From Acidobacteriota bacterium (lineage in GTDB: Bacteria; Acidobacteriota; Thermoanaerobaculia; Multivoradales; Multivoraceae): a DNA stretch of 64,000 nucleotides. Under the pieces are notes generated by a model, which made no database searches, had not been told where the DNA came from, and was given only the letters and a program-made list of their open reading frames with translations. The position numbers were made by a program, and so were the translations under genes. Each line of letters opens with the position of its first letter. Positions within the stretch are counted from its first letter, which is position 1. This document shows, piece by piece, positions 1 through 8,093 of this stretch. The stretch is taken from the NCBI GenBank assembly GCA_029263415.1, contig JAJCXN010000009.1, positions 186,001-250,000 of the forward strand, in the 5' to 3' direction.

Positions 1-956
1 AGAGCCATCAGCAACCGATCGACCCCCATTGCCACTCCCGAGCACCGTGGTAACCCTTTGGTCATGGCGTCGAGCAGGTGTTGTTGCGATCCGGCCGAAG
101 GCAGGCCGCGGGCGTCGCGCTGCTGGTGGTCGCGGGCGAACCGTGCTCGTTGCTGGTCGGGATCGGTCAGTTCGCCATAGCCATTGGCGAGCTCGAGTTG
201 GCCCAAATAGACCTCGAATCGATCAGCCACCAGGACGCCATCGTGGTCGTGGATGTGCCGAGCGAGTGCTGCTTGTTCGGCCGGATAGCGATGAACCACA
301 GTGATTCCTTGATCAACAAAGGTGGGTTCAATCTGGTGCGTCATCAGGAACGACAGCGCACCATCGCGATCCACCTCGGGAGCACCGTGCGCGAGTGCAC
401 AGTCGATCATCTCTTGATCAGAAGCTCGGGCGGGATCGAGAGAACAATGAACCTGAAAGAGCTCGCGATAGGCCGTTTGATTCACCGGCAAGGGCTGGTG
501 GGCTACCCCGAGAGTCCTAGCGGAAGCTTGTACCAGCGCGATCACTTCGGTGATCAGGCGGTCGCTGTCCCAGCCCACTCGATACCACTCAAGCAGCGTG
601 AACTCCGGGTTGTGGCGCCTGCCGCGCTCACCTAGCCGGAACGCTTTGCAGATCTGGAAGCACGAGACTTCTTCGGCCGCGACAAAGCACTTCATAGCGA
701 GCTCTGGCGACGTCTGCAAGTGGAGCGCATGCTCGACACCAGCTTGCCCGTCGCGCAGCAAAAGGCCGGTCACCTCAGGGTCGGGGACGTTGCCTTGCCA
801 GAGCGTAGGCGTCTCAATCTCGAGTACGTCCGTGTGATCGAAGAATGTCCGGATCGACCGGAGAAGTTGTGCACGCTTCTTCAAGACCGCAAGCGAGCCC
901 GTTGGCCGCCACGCAGTCTCGGTTGAGGACCGGTCGAAATCACTGGCCGATTTCAT
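1..956 (-). CDS. epmA: EF-P--(R)-beta-lysine ligase EpmA (3' end cut by window edge)
   Basis: A class II lysyl-tRNA-synthetase-like enzyme that attaches beta-lysine (or lysine) to a conserved lysine of elongation factor P in the cytoplasm. The frame runs without a break from the ATG at 956 to the window edge, giving 318 residues. The family is about 325 long, so only the last few residues and the stop are missing. Motif 2 is clear at about residues 104-126 (FRLGERGRRHNPEFTLLEWY), and the motif 3 segment GVAMGVDRLLM is the last thing visible. It lacks the N-terminal anticodon-binding domain of true LysRS, which separates it from lysS. It follows efp by 37 bp on the same strand, so enzyme and substrate are probably co-transcribed. 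EpmB, the aminomutase that supplies beta-lysine, is not in the window. Confidence 0.93.
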   Translation of the reverse strand, partial: MKSASDFDRSSTETAWRPTGSLAVLKKRAQLLRSIRTFFDHTDVLEIETPTLWQGNVPDPEVTGLLLRDGQAGVEHALHLQTSPELAMKCFVAAEEVSCFQICKAFRLGERGRRHNPEFTLLEWYRVGWDSDRLITEVIALVQASARTLGVAHQPLPVNQTAYRELFQVHCSLDPARASDQEMIDCALAHGAPEVDRDGALSFLMTHQIEPTFVDQGITVVHRYPAEQAALARHIHDHDGVLVADRFEVYLGQLELANGYGELTDPDQQRARFARDHQQRDARGLPSAGSQQHLLDAMTKGLPRCSGVAMGVDRLLMA

Positions 957-993
957 CTGGAACTCAGCAACCCTGCTCTTTGAGCCGGCCGCG

Positions 994-1560
994 CTACTTC
1001 GCGCGCGAGGAGTAATCGCCTGTGCGCGTATCGACCTTGATCTTCTCGCCGTTCTGCACAAACAGGGGGACGCGCACAATAGCCCCGGTTTCGAGGGTCG
1101 CAGGTTTGTTGCCACCTGAGGAAGTGTCGCCTTTGAGACCCGGGTCGGTCTCGGTGATGAGTAGCTCGACGAAGTTGGGCGGGGTAACTTGAATCGGTTG
1201 ACCGTTGAACAACGTAACGGTGCAAACGTCTTCTTCCTTGATCCACTGGTCCGCTCCGTTCATCGCAGTCTCATCAGCTGTGACTTGCTCAAAGGTCGCG
1301 GGGTCCATGAAGTTCCAGCCGTCGCCATCGGAGTAGAGGAATTGCATATCGGTATCAATGACGTCGGCGCCCTCGAAGGAGTCGCTCGACTTGAGCGTCT
1401 TTTCAGTTACGCGGCCGTTGAGGAGGTTTCGGATCTTGATCCGGGTGAAGGCTTGGCCCTTGCCGGGCTTCACGTAGTCAGTACCGATGATCGTGCAAGG
1501 ATCGCCGTCGACCAGCAGCTTGAGGCCGTTCTTCATTTGATTCATGCCGTAACTGGCCAT
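994..1560 (-). CDS. efp: Translation elongation factor P
   Basis: EF-P binds the ribosome between the P and E sites and relieves stalling at polyproline stretches. The protein is 188 residues, the usual family length, with the KOW-like N-terminal domain followed by two OB-fold domains. The modified loop reads VKPGKGQAF, which places the lysine at residue 34, exactly the position that EpmA modifies in Escherichia coli. A GGAG motif lies about 10 bases before the ATG. The gene heads a two-gene operon with epmA. The lysine, rather than the arginine of the EarP-modified type, agrees with the neighbouring enzyme. The assignment is secure. Confidence 0.97.
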   Translation of the reverse strand: MASYGMNQMKNGLKLLVDGDPCTIIGTDYVKPGKGQAFTRIKIRNLLNGRVTEKTLKSSDSFEGADVIDTDMQFLYSDGDGWNFMDPATFEQVTADETAMNGADQWIKEEDVCTVTLFNGQPIQVTPPNFVELLITETDPGLKGDTSSGGNKPATLETGAIVRVPLFVQNGEKIKVDTRTGDYSSRAK

Positions 1561-1836
1561 GGTGCTGATCTCCGAGTCGGTGAGGTTGGGGGCAGAATGC
1601 CGGGCTGAGAGCGACCAGTGCGGTTCGGGTCGGGGGTTCAGAGGGCGCAGGATAGCAAGCCGTTAGCCAGAATCACCGCTGCAGCTGAACGGATTCGAAA
1701 CGATGGCCCGAGGGGAAATCTGCTCCGGATTTGTGATGAAACCCAAATACCGCCAACGCGTAAACTGTTGTGTGCCTCCAGAACTCATACTGGGACCACA
1801 GAATCGCTTGTAGGCGACAACGCCAGGAGTCGAAGC

Positions 1837-3009
1837 ATGACGACACTTTCTCAGCCCAGAACCAATCGACGCATCGCCCATTCAGTTCCAGACCAAGCAG
1901 GGCTTGGTAGCGGCCTTAAGCGTAGCTTGGGGAGAAGCCTTCTCACTGCAGGCCTCGTGGTCGGAGGCCTGCTCAGTGGCGCGGCCGTGGCCCAAGAAGA
2001 AACCCGCACCTTCACTTTCGACGCCGACAAGCTGGCTGTGGCGAACTTGATCGGGTCGGTGGAGGTGGTTCAAGGACGGGGCAGTGCCTTTAGGGTGACT
2101 GCCGAGGTGAAGGGTCAAGACGCTTCCAAGGCCGAGATCGGCTTCGCGCAGAAACAAGGGTCCGTTTCGCGCCTGGTGGTCGAATTTCCGGTCGAGCGCA
2201 ACAAGCGCTACGTCTATCCTGAGATTAACGGCACCACTACCATTCGCAATCACAGCGGCGAGCGCTCGTCGCTCTTCGCACGGGTCCTGAGTGCGATCGG
2301 CTCGGACGCGATCAAGGTCAGCGGTCGTGGCTCGGGTCTTGAGCTATGGGTGGATCTCTTGATCGAAGTTCCGGAGGGCTCCAAGAGCCTGTCGGTGGAG
2401 AACGGCGTCGGCGACTTGGTGGCGAATGGTGTGGTCGGCGATCTGGTGCTGAAGTCTCAGTCCGGCCGCCTCACTGGCACCAACCTGACTGGTGATTCGA
2501 CTTTTGACACCGGAAGCGGTGCGGTCCACCTGAGCGACGTGCAGGGCGAACTCACCGTTGACACAGGCAGTGGTTCGGTCTCGCTTGAGCGTTTCGAGGG
2601 GCCGAAGCTGTCGATCGATACCGGAAGTGGGCAGGTGCAGCTCAGTGCCATCCGCACACGGCGGCTTCACGTTGATACCGGTTCTGGAGGCGTCAGCGCT
2701 GAAGGCGTTGCCGCCGACGAAGCCAGCATCGACACGGGTTCTGGGTACGTTCGCCTGGCCTTGACCGAAATGGGCGACGGGGAATTCTCGATCGACACCG
2801 GTTCAGGTGGGATCACTCTGCTACTGCCTGACTATGCATCGGCAACTATTGATGCGGAGACCGGCTCCGGTGGGATCGACGTTGCTCTGAATGACCTCAA
2901 GCTGCTGCACCGCGAACGTAACGAGATGCGCTTCGAGGTGGGCAAGGGCGATGCAAGAGTGGTTCTCGACACCGGCTCGGGCGCAATCAAGATTGCGACG
3001 GTGGAGTAA
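1837..3009 (+). CDS. Exported DUF4097-type beta-repeat protein with DTGSG motifs
   Basis: A 390-residue protein of the DUF4097 (putative adhesin / autotransporter-like beta-helix) type. I start it at the ATG at 1837 because an AGGAG sits at 1826-1830. An in-frame extension back to 1618 lacks such a site. Residues of about 25-55 form a basic then hydrophobic stretch ending in AVAQ, which looks like a Sec signal peptide. The C-terminal half contains about eight strand repeats with the core D-T-G-S-G (one E-T-G-S-G), spaced about 20 residues apart, as expected for a regular beta-solenoid. It is transcribed away from efp and converges with the exonuclease gene. Function is unknown. The family is often encoded near envelope stress or anti-sigma genes, but no such partner is seen here. 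Confidence 0.8.
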   Translation: MTTLSQPRTNRRIAHSVPDQAGLGSGLKRSLGRSLLTAGLVVGGLLSGAAVAQEETRTFTFDADKLAVANLIGSVEVVQGRGSAFRVTAEVKGQDASKAEIGFAQKQGSVSRLVVEFPVERNKRYVYPEINGTTTIRNHSGERSSLFARVLSAIGSDAIKVSGRGSGLELWVDLLIEVPEGSKSLSVENGVGDLVANGVVGDLVLKSQSGRLTGTNLTGDSTFDTGSGAVHLSDVQGELTVDTGSGSVSLERFEGPKLSIDTGSGQVQLSAIRTRRLHVDTGSGGVSAEGVAADEASIDTGSGYVRLALTEMGDGEFSIDTGSGGITLLLPDYASATIDAETGSGGIDVALNDLKLLHRERNEMRFEVGKGDARVVLDTGSGAIKIATVE

Positions 3010-3030
3010 GGGTTTCAGGCAAGCCCTCTG

Positions 3031-3063
3031 AGTTCTGCTCGCGGCACGGTCGGGAGCAGAACT
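3031..3063. terminator. Perfect 10-bp inverted repeat between convergent genes
   Basis: AGTTCTGCTC at 3031-3040 is exactly complementary to GAGCAGAACT at 3054-3063, with a 13-base loop. It lies in the 57-bp gap between the convergent DUF4097 and exonuclease genes. It could end transcription from either side, although neither arm is followed by a T tract, so it is not a textbook intrinsic terminator. Confidence 0.5.
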
Positions 3064-3066
3064 GCT

Positions 3067-4005
3067 CTACGCTTGTGGAGCAACCGTTCGCAGCGCGAGA
3101 CCGCGTTCGAGTAGCGAATTGAACCCTAGTTCCTCACAGAGCGGAGTCCAATCGTCGGTGGGGCCACGCCATGCGTAGTGCTTTCGGTCACGATTCACCG
3201 GGGCGTCCTGAACGATCAGCGCCAGTTGCCACGAGAGTCGGGCACTCTCTTGATGTGTGGTCAGCTTGCTGGCGATGCCTGCAGCACCTCGCAGGGGCAG
3301 GTGCGCGACCTGGTCGATCTGTCCGAGAAGATCATCAACTCCGGCGAACGATGCGAGCAAAGCGGCCGCAGTCTTGGCGCCGATGCCGGGTACCCCTGGA
3401 ATGTTGTCGACGCTGTCACCCGCGAGCGCTAGGAAGTCCACAAGTTGGCTGGGTGGCACGCCGAACTTCGACTGGATCTCTGCTTTGCCAAGGTGTAAGC
3501 CCTTGGCAAAGTCGTATAGGTCCACGCTGTCGGTCACCAGTTGCCCGAGGTCTTTGTCCGAGCTAACGATGGAGGTGTGAAGCTTGGCTGGTGGTTGGGG
3601 GGTTCCCCAGTCAACCTCATGGAGCCAGGATCCGATCAAGTCGTCGGCTTCGAAGTCGTCGCTGATATCTGTGGCGAGGCCAAGAGCGGCGGCGATCCTC
3701 CGGCAGAAATCGAGTTGGGCGACCAGTTCTTTGGCCGGCAGATCGCGATTGGCTTTGTAATTCGGGTAGATCTGATTGCGAAAGCTGGTGGTCAGGCTGC
3801 CGTCGAAGGCAACCGCGACGTGATCGGGCTGCTCCTCGGTGAGCAGCTTGACCAAGAAGCTGGCAAAGCCGTTCGCTGCGTTAGCGGGCGCACCTGCGGG
3901 CGTGCTGATCGACGATGGCAAGGCAAAGTAGGAGCGGAAGATGTAGGGGCTTGCGTCGATCAATAGTACCCGTTCTGGCGGTAGGTCCCGTTCTGGGTTG
4001 GCCAT
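3067..4005 (-). CDS. Stand-alone 5'-3' exonuclease (PolA N-domain / ExoIX type)
   Basis: A structure-specific 5' nuclease of the family that includes the N-terminal domain of DNA polymerase I and ExoIX (Xni). It is 312 residues from the ATG at 4005 and has no polymerase domain. Visible family motifs are the N-terminal DASPYIFRSYFA, the FRNQIYPNYKANR helix, the acidic cluster DDFEADDLIGS, SSDKDLGQL, and the helix-hairpin-helix segment GDSVDNIPGVPGIGAKTA. These carry the metal-binding acidic residues. The start lies four bases after the stop of the EVE gene, so the two are likely translationally coupled. An earlier in-frame ATG at 4023 would overlap the EVE gene. The likely role is removal of flaps or RNA primers during repair, but a separate polA lies outside this window, so redundancy cannot be judged. 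Confidence 0.88.
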   Translation of the reverse strand: MANPERDLPPERVLLIDASPYIFRSYFALPSSISTPAGAPANAANGFASFLVKLLTEEQPDHVAVAFDGSLTTSFRNQIYPNYKANRDLPAKELVAQLDFCRRIAAALGLATDISDDFEADDLIGSWLHEVDWGTPQPPAKLHTSIVSSDKDLGQLVTDSVDLYDFAKGLHLGKAEIQSKFGVPPSQLVDFLALAGDSVDNIPGVPGIGAKTAAALLASFAGVDDLLGQIDQVAHLPLRGAAGIASKLTTHQESARLSWQLALIVQDAPVNRDRKHYAWRGPTDDWTPLCEELGFNSLLERGLALRTVAPQA

Positions 4006-4009
4006 CGAT

Positions 4010-4486
4010 CTAGGCCTTAACACCTGCGAGCTTGAGAACGATCTTCCACTCCTTGGCTGTGACTGGTTGCACCGAAAGCCGCTGACCCTTGCGCAGCAGG
4101 GCCATACCCTCGAGAGAAGTAGTTCCGCGCAGTTGGCTCAAAGAGATCATCTCCTCGAAGGTCTGAACATGGCGAATGCAAACACACTCCCAGCGAGGAT
4201 TGTCTTTGCTGGACTTTTGATCGAAGTACTTGGAGCGACGGTCGAACTGGGTGGGGTCCGGCGCGCACTCTTTACTGACTTCGGCGATGCCAACCACACC
4301 TGGCGGTTTGGCGTTGGAGTGGTAGTAGAGGACCTTGTCGCCGACCTGCATCGCGTCGCGCATGAGATTACGAGCTTGATAGTTGCGTACGCCATCCCAG
4401 ATGGTCTCGGTGTCGCGCTCGAGATCGGAGATGGAGTAGTCGCCTGGCTCGCTTTTCATCAGCCAGTACTGTTGCTTTTGGGGCAT
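4010..4486 (-). CDS. EVE-domain protein (modified-base reader family)
   Basis: A 158-residue single-domain protein of the EVE (PUA-like, YTH-related) family. It begins PQKQQYWLMKSEPGDYSISD, the family signature, followed by WDGVRNYQARNLMRDAMQVGD and YYHSNAKPPGVVGIAEV, which line the ligand pocket. EVE domains are known or proposed to bind modified bases in DNA or RNA. The start at 4486 puts the domain at the N terminus. An in-frame ATG at 4552 would add 22 low-complexity residues and overlap the glycosylase gene by about 20 bases. It sits between a DNA glycosylase and a 5'-3' exonuclease in one transcriptional direction, which suggests a DNA-maintenance role. That is inference. Confidence 0.88.
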   Translation of the reverse strand: MPQKQQYWLMKSEPGDYSISDLERDTETIWDGVRNYQARNLMRDAMQVGDKVLYYHSNAKPPGVVGIAEVSKECAPDPTQFDRRSKYFDQKSSKDNPRWECVCIRHVQTFEEMISLSQLRGTTSLEGMALLRKGQRLSVQPVTAKEWKIVLKLAGVKA

Positions 4487-4529
4487 TGGGGTGTTGGTCC
4501 TTGAGTTATCGGTACGGCTTGGGGTGGGT

Positions 4530-5174
4530 TTAGGGCTCGTCGATGTCGACATGGCGCCAGAGGTAAAAGCAGGCGATCGACCTCCAGGGGCGCCATGCAG
4601 CAGACAATTCTTCCATTGTCTTCGGGTCGGGCCTTTCTTTAAGACCGTACGCCCTCTGGATGCCCTTCTGAATGCCAAGATCGCCGGTTGGGAGGATGTC
4701 TGGGCGTTGCAGCGTTGAGATCTGGAACATCTGGACCGTCCAAACGCCAATACCCTTGACTCGAGTCAGAGCTTCGATCAGCTCCTGGTCCGTTTGGTAT
4801 GCAAATCGGCGAGGATTGAGTAGACCCTGGTCGAAATGGCGGGCGAGATCCACCAAATAGGTTCGCTTCTGTCGTGAGACCCCAGCGCCGCTGAAATCTT
4901 CTTCGCGCAAGGCAAGAACCTCCGCAGGTCGAGGAAAACGACCGCGCTCAAAGCGGGCGGTGAAGCGCCGGAGGATGGTGCCGGCCGCTTTGCCGGTCAG
5001 CTGCTGGTAGAGGATGGCACGCCCGAGGGCAGCGAAACTACTGCGCGCGCGACGGTAGATCGGTTTCGGATGACGCTTGATCAACGGCCCCATGATCGGG
5101 TCGCGTCGGAGCTCGCGTAGCGCCTTGTCTAGGTCAACCTTGCGGGGTGCCTCAACGGTGTGGCGAGCCGTCAT
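4530..5174 (-). CDS. DNA-3-methyladenine glycosylase II (AlkA-like, HhH-GPD)
   Basis: A base-excision glycosylase of 214 residues that would remove alkylated bases from DNA. The HhH-GPD core is present: the helix-hairpin-helix LTRVKGIGVWTVQMFQI at about residues 137-153, and the catalytic aspartate D165 in LPTGDLGIQKG. The C-terminal AAWRPWRSIACFYLWR is typical of AlkA-type enzymes. It lacks the N-terminal AlkA domain of the longer E. coli protein and has no iron-sulfur cluster cysteines. Its ATG at 5174 overlaps the arginase stop by one base (TGATG), so it is translationally coupled. The substrate range cannot be read from sequence. Confidence 0.9.
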   Translation of the reverse strand: MTARHTVEAPRKVDLDKALRELRRDPIMGPLIKRHPKPIYRRARSSFAALGRAILYQQLTGKAAGTILRRFTARFERGRFPRPAEVLALREEDFSGAGVSRQKRTYLVDLARHFDQGLLNPRRFAYQTDQELIEALTRVKGIGVWTVQMFQISTLQRPDILPTGDLGIQKGIQRAYGLKERPDPKTMEELSAAWRPWRSIACFYLWRHVDIDEP

Positions 5175-6109
5175 CAGAGAATCGAATTCCCCATCAGCGA
5201 AGCCACCAACTCGACTGCGAGCCGCGCGGTCTCGTTGCGCTGATCAAGGATGGGGTTGATCTCGACCACGTCCAGCGAGCCCAAACGGCCGTCTTCTGCG
5301 ACCACCTCCATGAGTAGGTGAGCTTCTCGGTACGACAGGCCGCCAGCAACCGGAGTTCCCACGCCAGGCGCCTCAGTGGGATCCAGGCTGTCCATGTCGA
5401 GACTGACGTGTAGTCGATCATACCGCCCATACCGTCCGAGTTGGTCTAGAGCATCGTGAGTGACACGTGCGATGCCCTTTTCGTCGATGTCCCGCATGGT
5501 ATAGAGCGTCATCCCGTGCTCCACCAGAGCGGTTCGTTCCTGGCGATCCAGATCGCGAATGCCGATAGCGACCACTTGGTCTGGGCGCAACTTTGCGCCG
5601 GTGCCACCCAGGTTGACCATTTTGTCGTCACCAAGCCCACACAACGCCGCAAGGGGCATGCCGTGAACATTTCCCGATGGCGAAGTCTGAGGTGTGTTGA
5701 AGTCGCCGTGGGCATCGACCCAAAGGACTCCGCACTTAGACATACTGGTAGCGCCAGCGATGGTGCCCAAGGCGATCGAATGATCGCCACCGAGGAAGAT
5801 CGGAAGACGGCCGTTACCCATCAACTCGCGAGCGCGTTCGAAGACCGCCTCACAGACCCGTACGACCTCTGGCAGGTAGTCGACCCCGCCGGCAGGGGAG
5901 AGCGTGTCTCGGACTGGGACCGTGATGTCGCCTGCTTCCTCCACCGAATAGCCAAGGCCTTCCAAGCGTTGCGCGAGGCCAGCGTAGCGAACAGCGCTTG
6001 GCCCCATATCGACGCCGCGCCGTGCCTGGCCTAGATCCATCGGTACGCCAACGATGGCAAGAGTAGGCAATTCGGACGCGTCGGTGGGTGGGTGCTGGGA
6101 ATCGGGCAT
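5174..6109 (-). CDS. rocF: Arginase (ureohydrolase family)
   Basis: Hydrolyses arginine to ornithine and urea in the cytoplasm with two Mn ions. The 311-residue frame from the ATG at 6109 shows the metal-binding signatures [19 protein letters not shown] and SLDMDSLDP, the family's usual order. GNVHGMPLA and the GGLSYRE segment also fit arginase rather than agmatinase. A GGAG lies about 11 bases upstream of this ATG. An in-frame ATG at 6223 would add 38 residues with no recognisable match and would crowd lepA. The gene heads the minus-strand row that continues into the glycosylase, EVE and exonuclease genes, although no metabolic link among them is apparent. It is divergent from lepA. Confidence 0.93.
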   Translation of the reverse strand: MPDSQHPPTDASELPTLAIVGVPMDLGQARRGVDMGPSAVRYAGLAQRLEGLGYSVEEAGDITVPVRDTLSPAGGVDYLPEVVRVCEAVFERARELMGNGRLPIFLGGDHSIALGTIAGATSMSKCGVLWVDAHGDFNTPQTSPSGNVHGMPLAALCGLGDDKMVNLGGTGAKLRPDQVVAIGIRDLDRQERTALVEHGMTLYTMRDIDEKGIARVTHDALDQLGRYGRYDRLHVSLDMDSLDPTEAPGVGTPVAGGLSYREAHLLMEVVAEDGRLGSLDVVEINPILDQRNETARLAVELVASLMGNSIL

Positions 6110-6277
6110 ACCAGGGATGGCTCCAGTGAGGCAGGGGGGAATGTTTCTAGGCGCGGATCTACGAGCAGTCTGAGATACTATCCCGCGTCCCACGCTTGCT
6201 CGTACACCTTTGGTCACGTCCAAAGATTGAGCATTGATCGGACATCGAGCCCACAGCTGCGCCCCCTATGAGCGCCC

Positions 6278-6282
6278 AAGGA
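6278..6282 (+). promoter_or_regulatory. Ribosome binding site fixing a TTG start for lepA
   Basis: AAGGA lies five bases before the TTG at 6288. No in-frame ATG has such a site, and this start gives the canonical LepA N terminus (ENIRNFCIIAHIDHGKS). Confidence 0.75.
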
Positions 6283-6287
6283 TTCTG

Positions 6288-8081
6288 TTGGAAAATATTC
6301 GCAACTTCTGCATCATCGCCCATATCGATCACGGCAAATCGACGTTGGCCGATCGTCTAATCCAAAACTGCGGCGCGGTCGAGGACCGTGTGTTCCGGGA
6401 CCAGATCCTCGATTCGATGGATATTGAGCGCGAGCGCGGGATCACCATCAAGAGCAACTCGATTTCGCTGCTCTATGACGCAAAGGATGGCAAGCGCTAC
6501 ATCCTCAACCTGATCGACACTCCCGGGCACGTTGATTTCTCGCACGAGGTGAGGCGATCGTTGATGTCCTGTGAGGGAGCGCTGCTGATTGTTGACGCCT
6601 CGCAAGGGGTCGAGGCGCAAACGGTGGCCAATCTATACATTTCGCTCGAGTACGACCTCGAAGTTCTACCGGTGATCAACAAGATAGATCTGCCAGCCGC
6701 TGATGTTGATCGGGCGATGGAGGAGATCGATGCAGATCTTGGACTCGACCCTTTCCAAGCGGTGACCTGCTCAGCCAAGACCGGCCTTGGCGTCGACAAA
6801 GTGCTCGAGGCAATCGTCACTCAGCTGCCGCCTCCCGTTGGCTCTCCAGATGCACCCACCCAAGCCTTGGTGTTCGATGCTCAATACGACGCCTATCGCG
6901 GCGTGGTGCTGCTGGTACGGGTAAAGGAAGGTTGCCTGGTGACGGGGCAGTCGATCCGGCTGATGCACACGGAAGCTGACTACGAAATCGAGGAACTGGG
7001 CACGCTCTCGCTCAAACGGTTGCCCGGCAAGGAACTGTCGGCCGGATCGGTCGGCTACGTGATCGCTGGGATCAAGAACATCTCCGACATCAACATCGGC
7101 GACACCATTACCGATCCTGCGAGGCCGGCGGCCGAGCCGATCCCTGGTTATCGCGAGGCGAAGCCGGTGGTGTTCTCGTCGATGTATCCGGTGAGTAGCG
7201 ACGAGTATCCAGATCTGTCGAAGGCACTCGACAAGCTCAAGCTCAACGATGCGGCCCTGGCATTTGAAAAGGACTCCTCAAGCGCCCTGGGTTTCGGATT
7301 TCGCTGTGGCTTTCTGGGGCTGCTGCATCTAGATGTTGTTCAAGAGCGGCTCGAGCGAGAGTACAACTTGTCGCTGGTGTTGTCTGCGCCGTCGGTGCGG
7401 TACCAGATCTTCCTCACCGGAGGTCAGGAGATCTTCGTCGACAACCCCAGCCTCTACCCTGAGCCGGCCAACATCGACAAGACTTTCGAGCCGTTCATCA
7501 AAGGAATGGTGATGATTCCCGAGCGCTACGTCGGCGCGGTCATGGAACTCTTCATGGAGCGCCGGGGCGTGAACACGCAGTTCAACTACATGTCGGCGGG
7601 GCGTGTTGAGCTGACCGCCGAGCTACCGCTGGCCGAGGTTCTGTACGACTTCTATGACCGGCTGAAGACGGTGACTCAAGGATATGGGTCCTTCGACTAC
7701 GAGATGATCGAGATGCGCGAGACGGACCTGGCGAAGGTCGACATTCTGGTCAATGGGGAGCCGGTCGATGCGCTGTCACAGCTGGTCCATCGCGAAAAAT
7801 CGCGCGCTCGGGCGCTTCGCTATTGCGAGCGATTGAAGAACACCATTCCCAAGCAGCAGTTCAAGATCGCGATCCAAGGCGCCATTGGCGGTCAGATTAT
7901 TGCGCGTGAGACGATCACAGCATTCCGCAAGGATGTGACCGCAAAGTGCTATGGCGGAGATATCTCCCGCAAGCGCAAGCTGCTCGAGAAGCAGAAGGCA
8001 GGCAAGAAGCGTATGAAGATGGTCGGAGCTATCGAGATTCCTCAAGAGGCATTCGTCTCCGTCTTGCGTTCGGACGACTGA
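6288..8081 (+). CDS. lepA: Elongation factor 4 (LepA), ribosomal back-translocase GTPase
   Basis: A translational GTPase that acts on ribosomes, long described as a back-translocase and also linked to 30S assembly. From the TTG at 6288 the protein is 597 residues, matching the usual 599. G1 is HIDHGKST near residue 13, G2 lies in the RGITIKS segment, G3 is DTPGHVDF, and G4 is NKIDLP. The LepA-specific C-terminal domain is present, with YGGDISRKRKLLEKQKAGKK at the end. A longer reading from 6234 adds 18 unrelated residues. HemW follows after 12 bp, an arrangement seen in many bacteria, so the two are probably one transcript. Confidence 0.97.
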   Translation: MENIRNFCIIAHIDHGKSTLADRLIQNCGAVEDRVFRDQILDSMDIERERGITIKSNSISLLYDAKDGKRYILNLIDTPGHVDFSHEVRRSLMSCEGALLIVDASQGVEAQTVANLYISLEYDLEVLPVINKIDLPAADVDRAMEEIDADLGLDPFQAVTCSAKTGLGVDKVLEAIVTQLPPPVGSPDAPTQALVFDAQYDAYRGVVLLVRVKEGCLVTGQSIRLMHTEADYEIEELGTLSLKRLPGKELSAGSVGYVIAGIKNISDINIGDTITDPARPAAEPIPGYREAKPVVFSSMYPVSSDEYPDLSKALDKLKLNDAALAFEKDSSSALGFGFRCGFLGLLHLDVVQERLEREYNLSLVLSAPSVRYQIFLTGGQEIFVDNPSLYPEPANIDKTFEPFIKGMVMIPERYVGAVMELFMERRGVNTQFNYMSAGRVELTAELPLAEVLYDFYDRLKTVTQGYGSFDYEMIEMRETDLAKVDILVNGEPVDALSQLVHREKSRARALRYCERLKNTIPKQQFKIAIQGAIGGQIIARETITAFRKDVTAKCYGGDISRKRKLLEKQKAGKKRMKMVGAIEIPQEAFVSVLRSDD

Positions 8082-8093
8082 GGGCGGCGCCCG

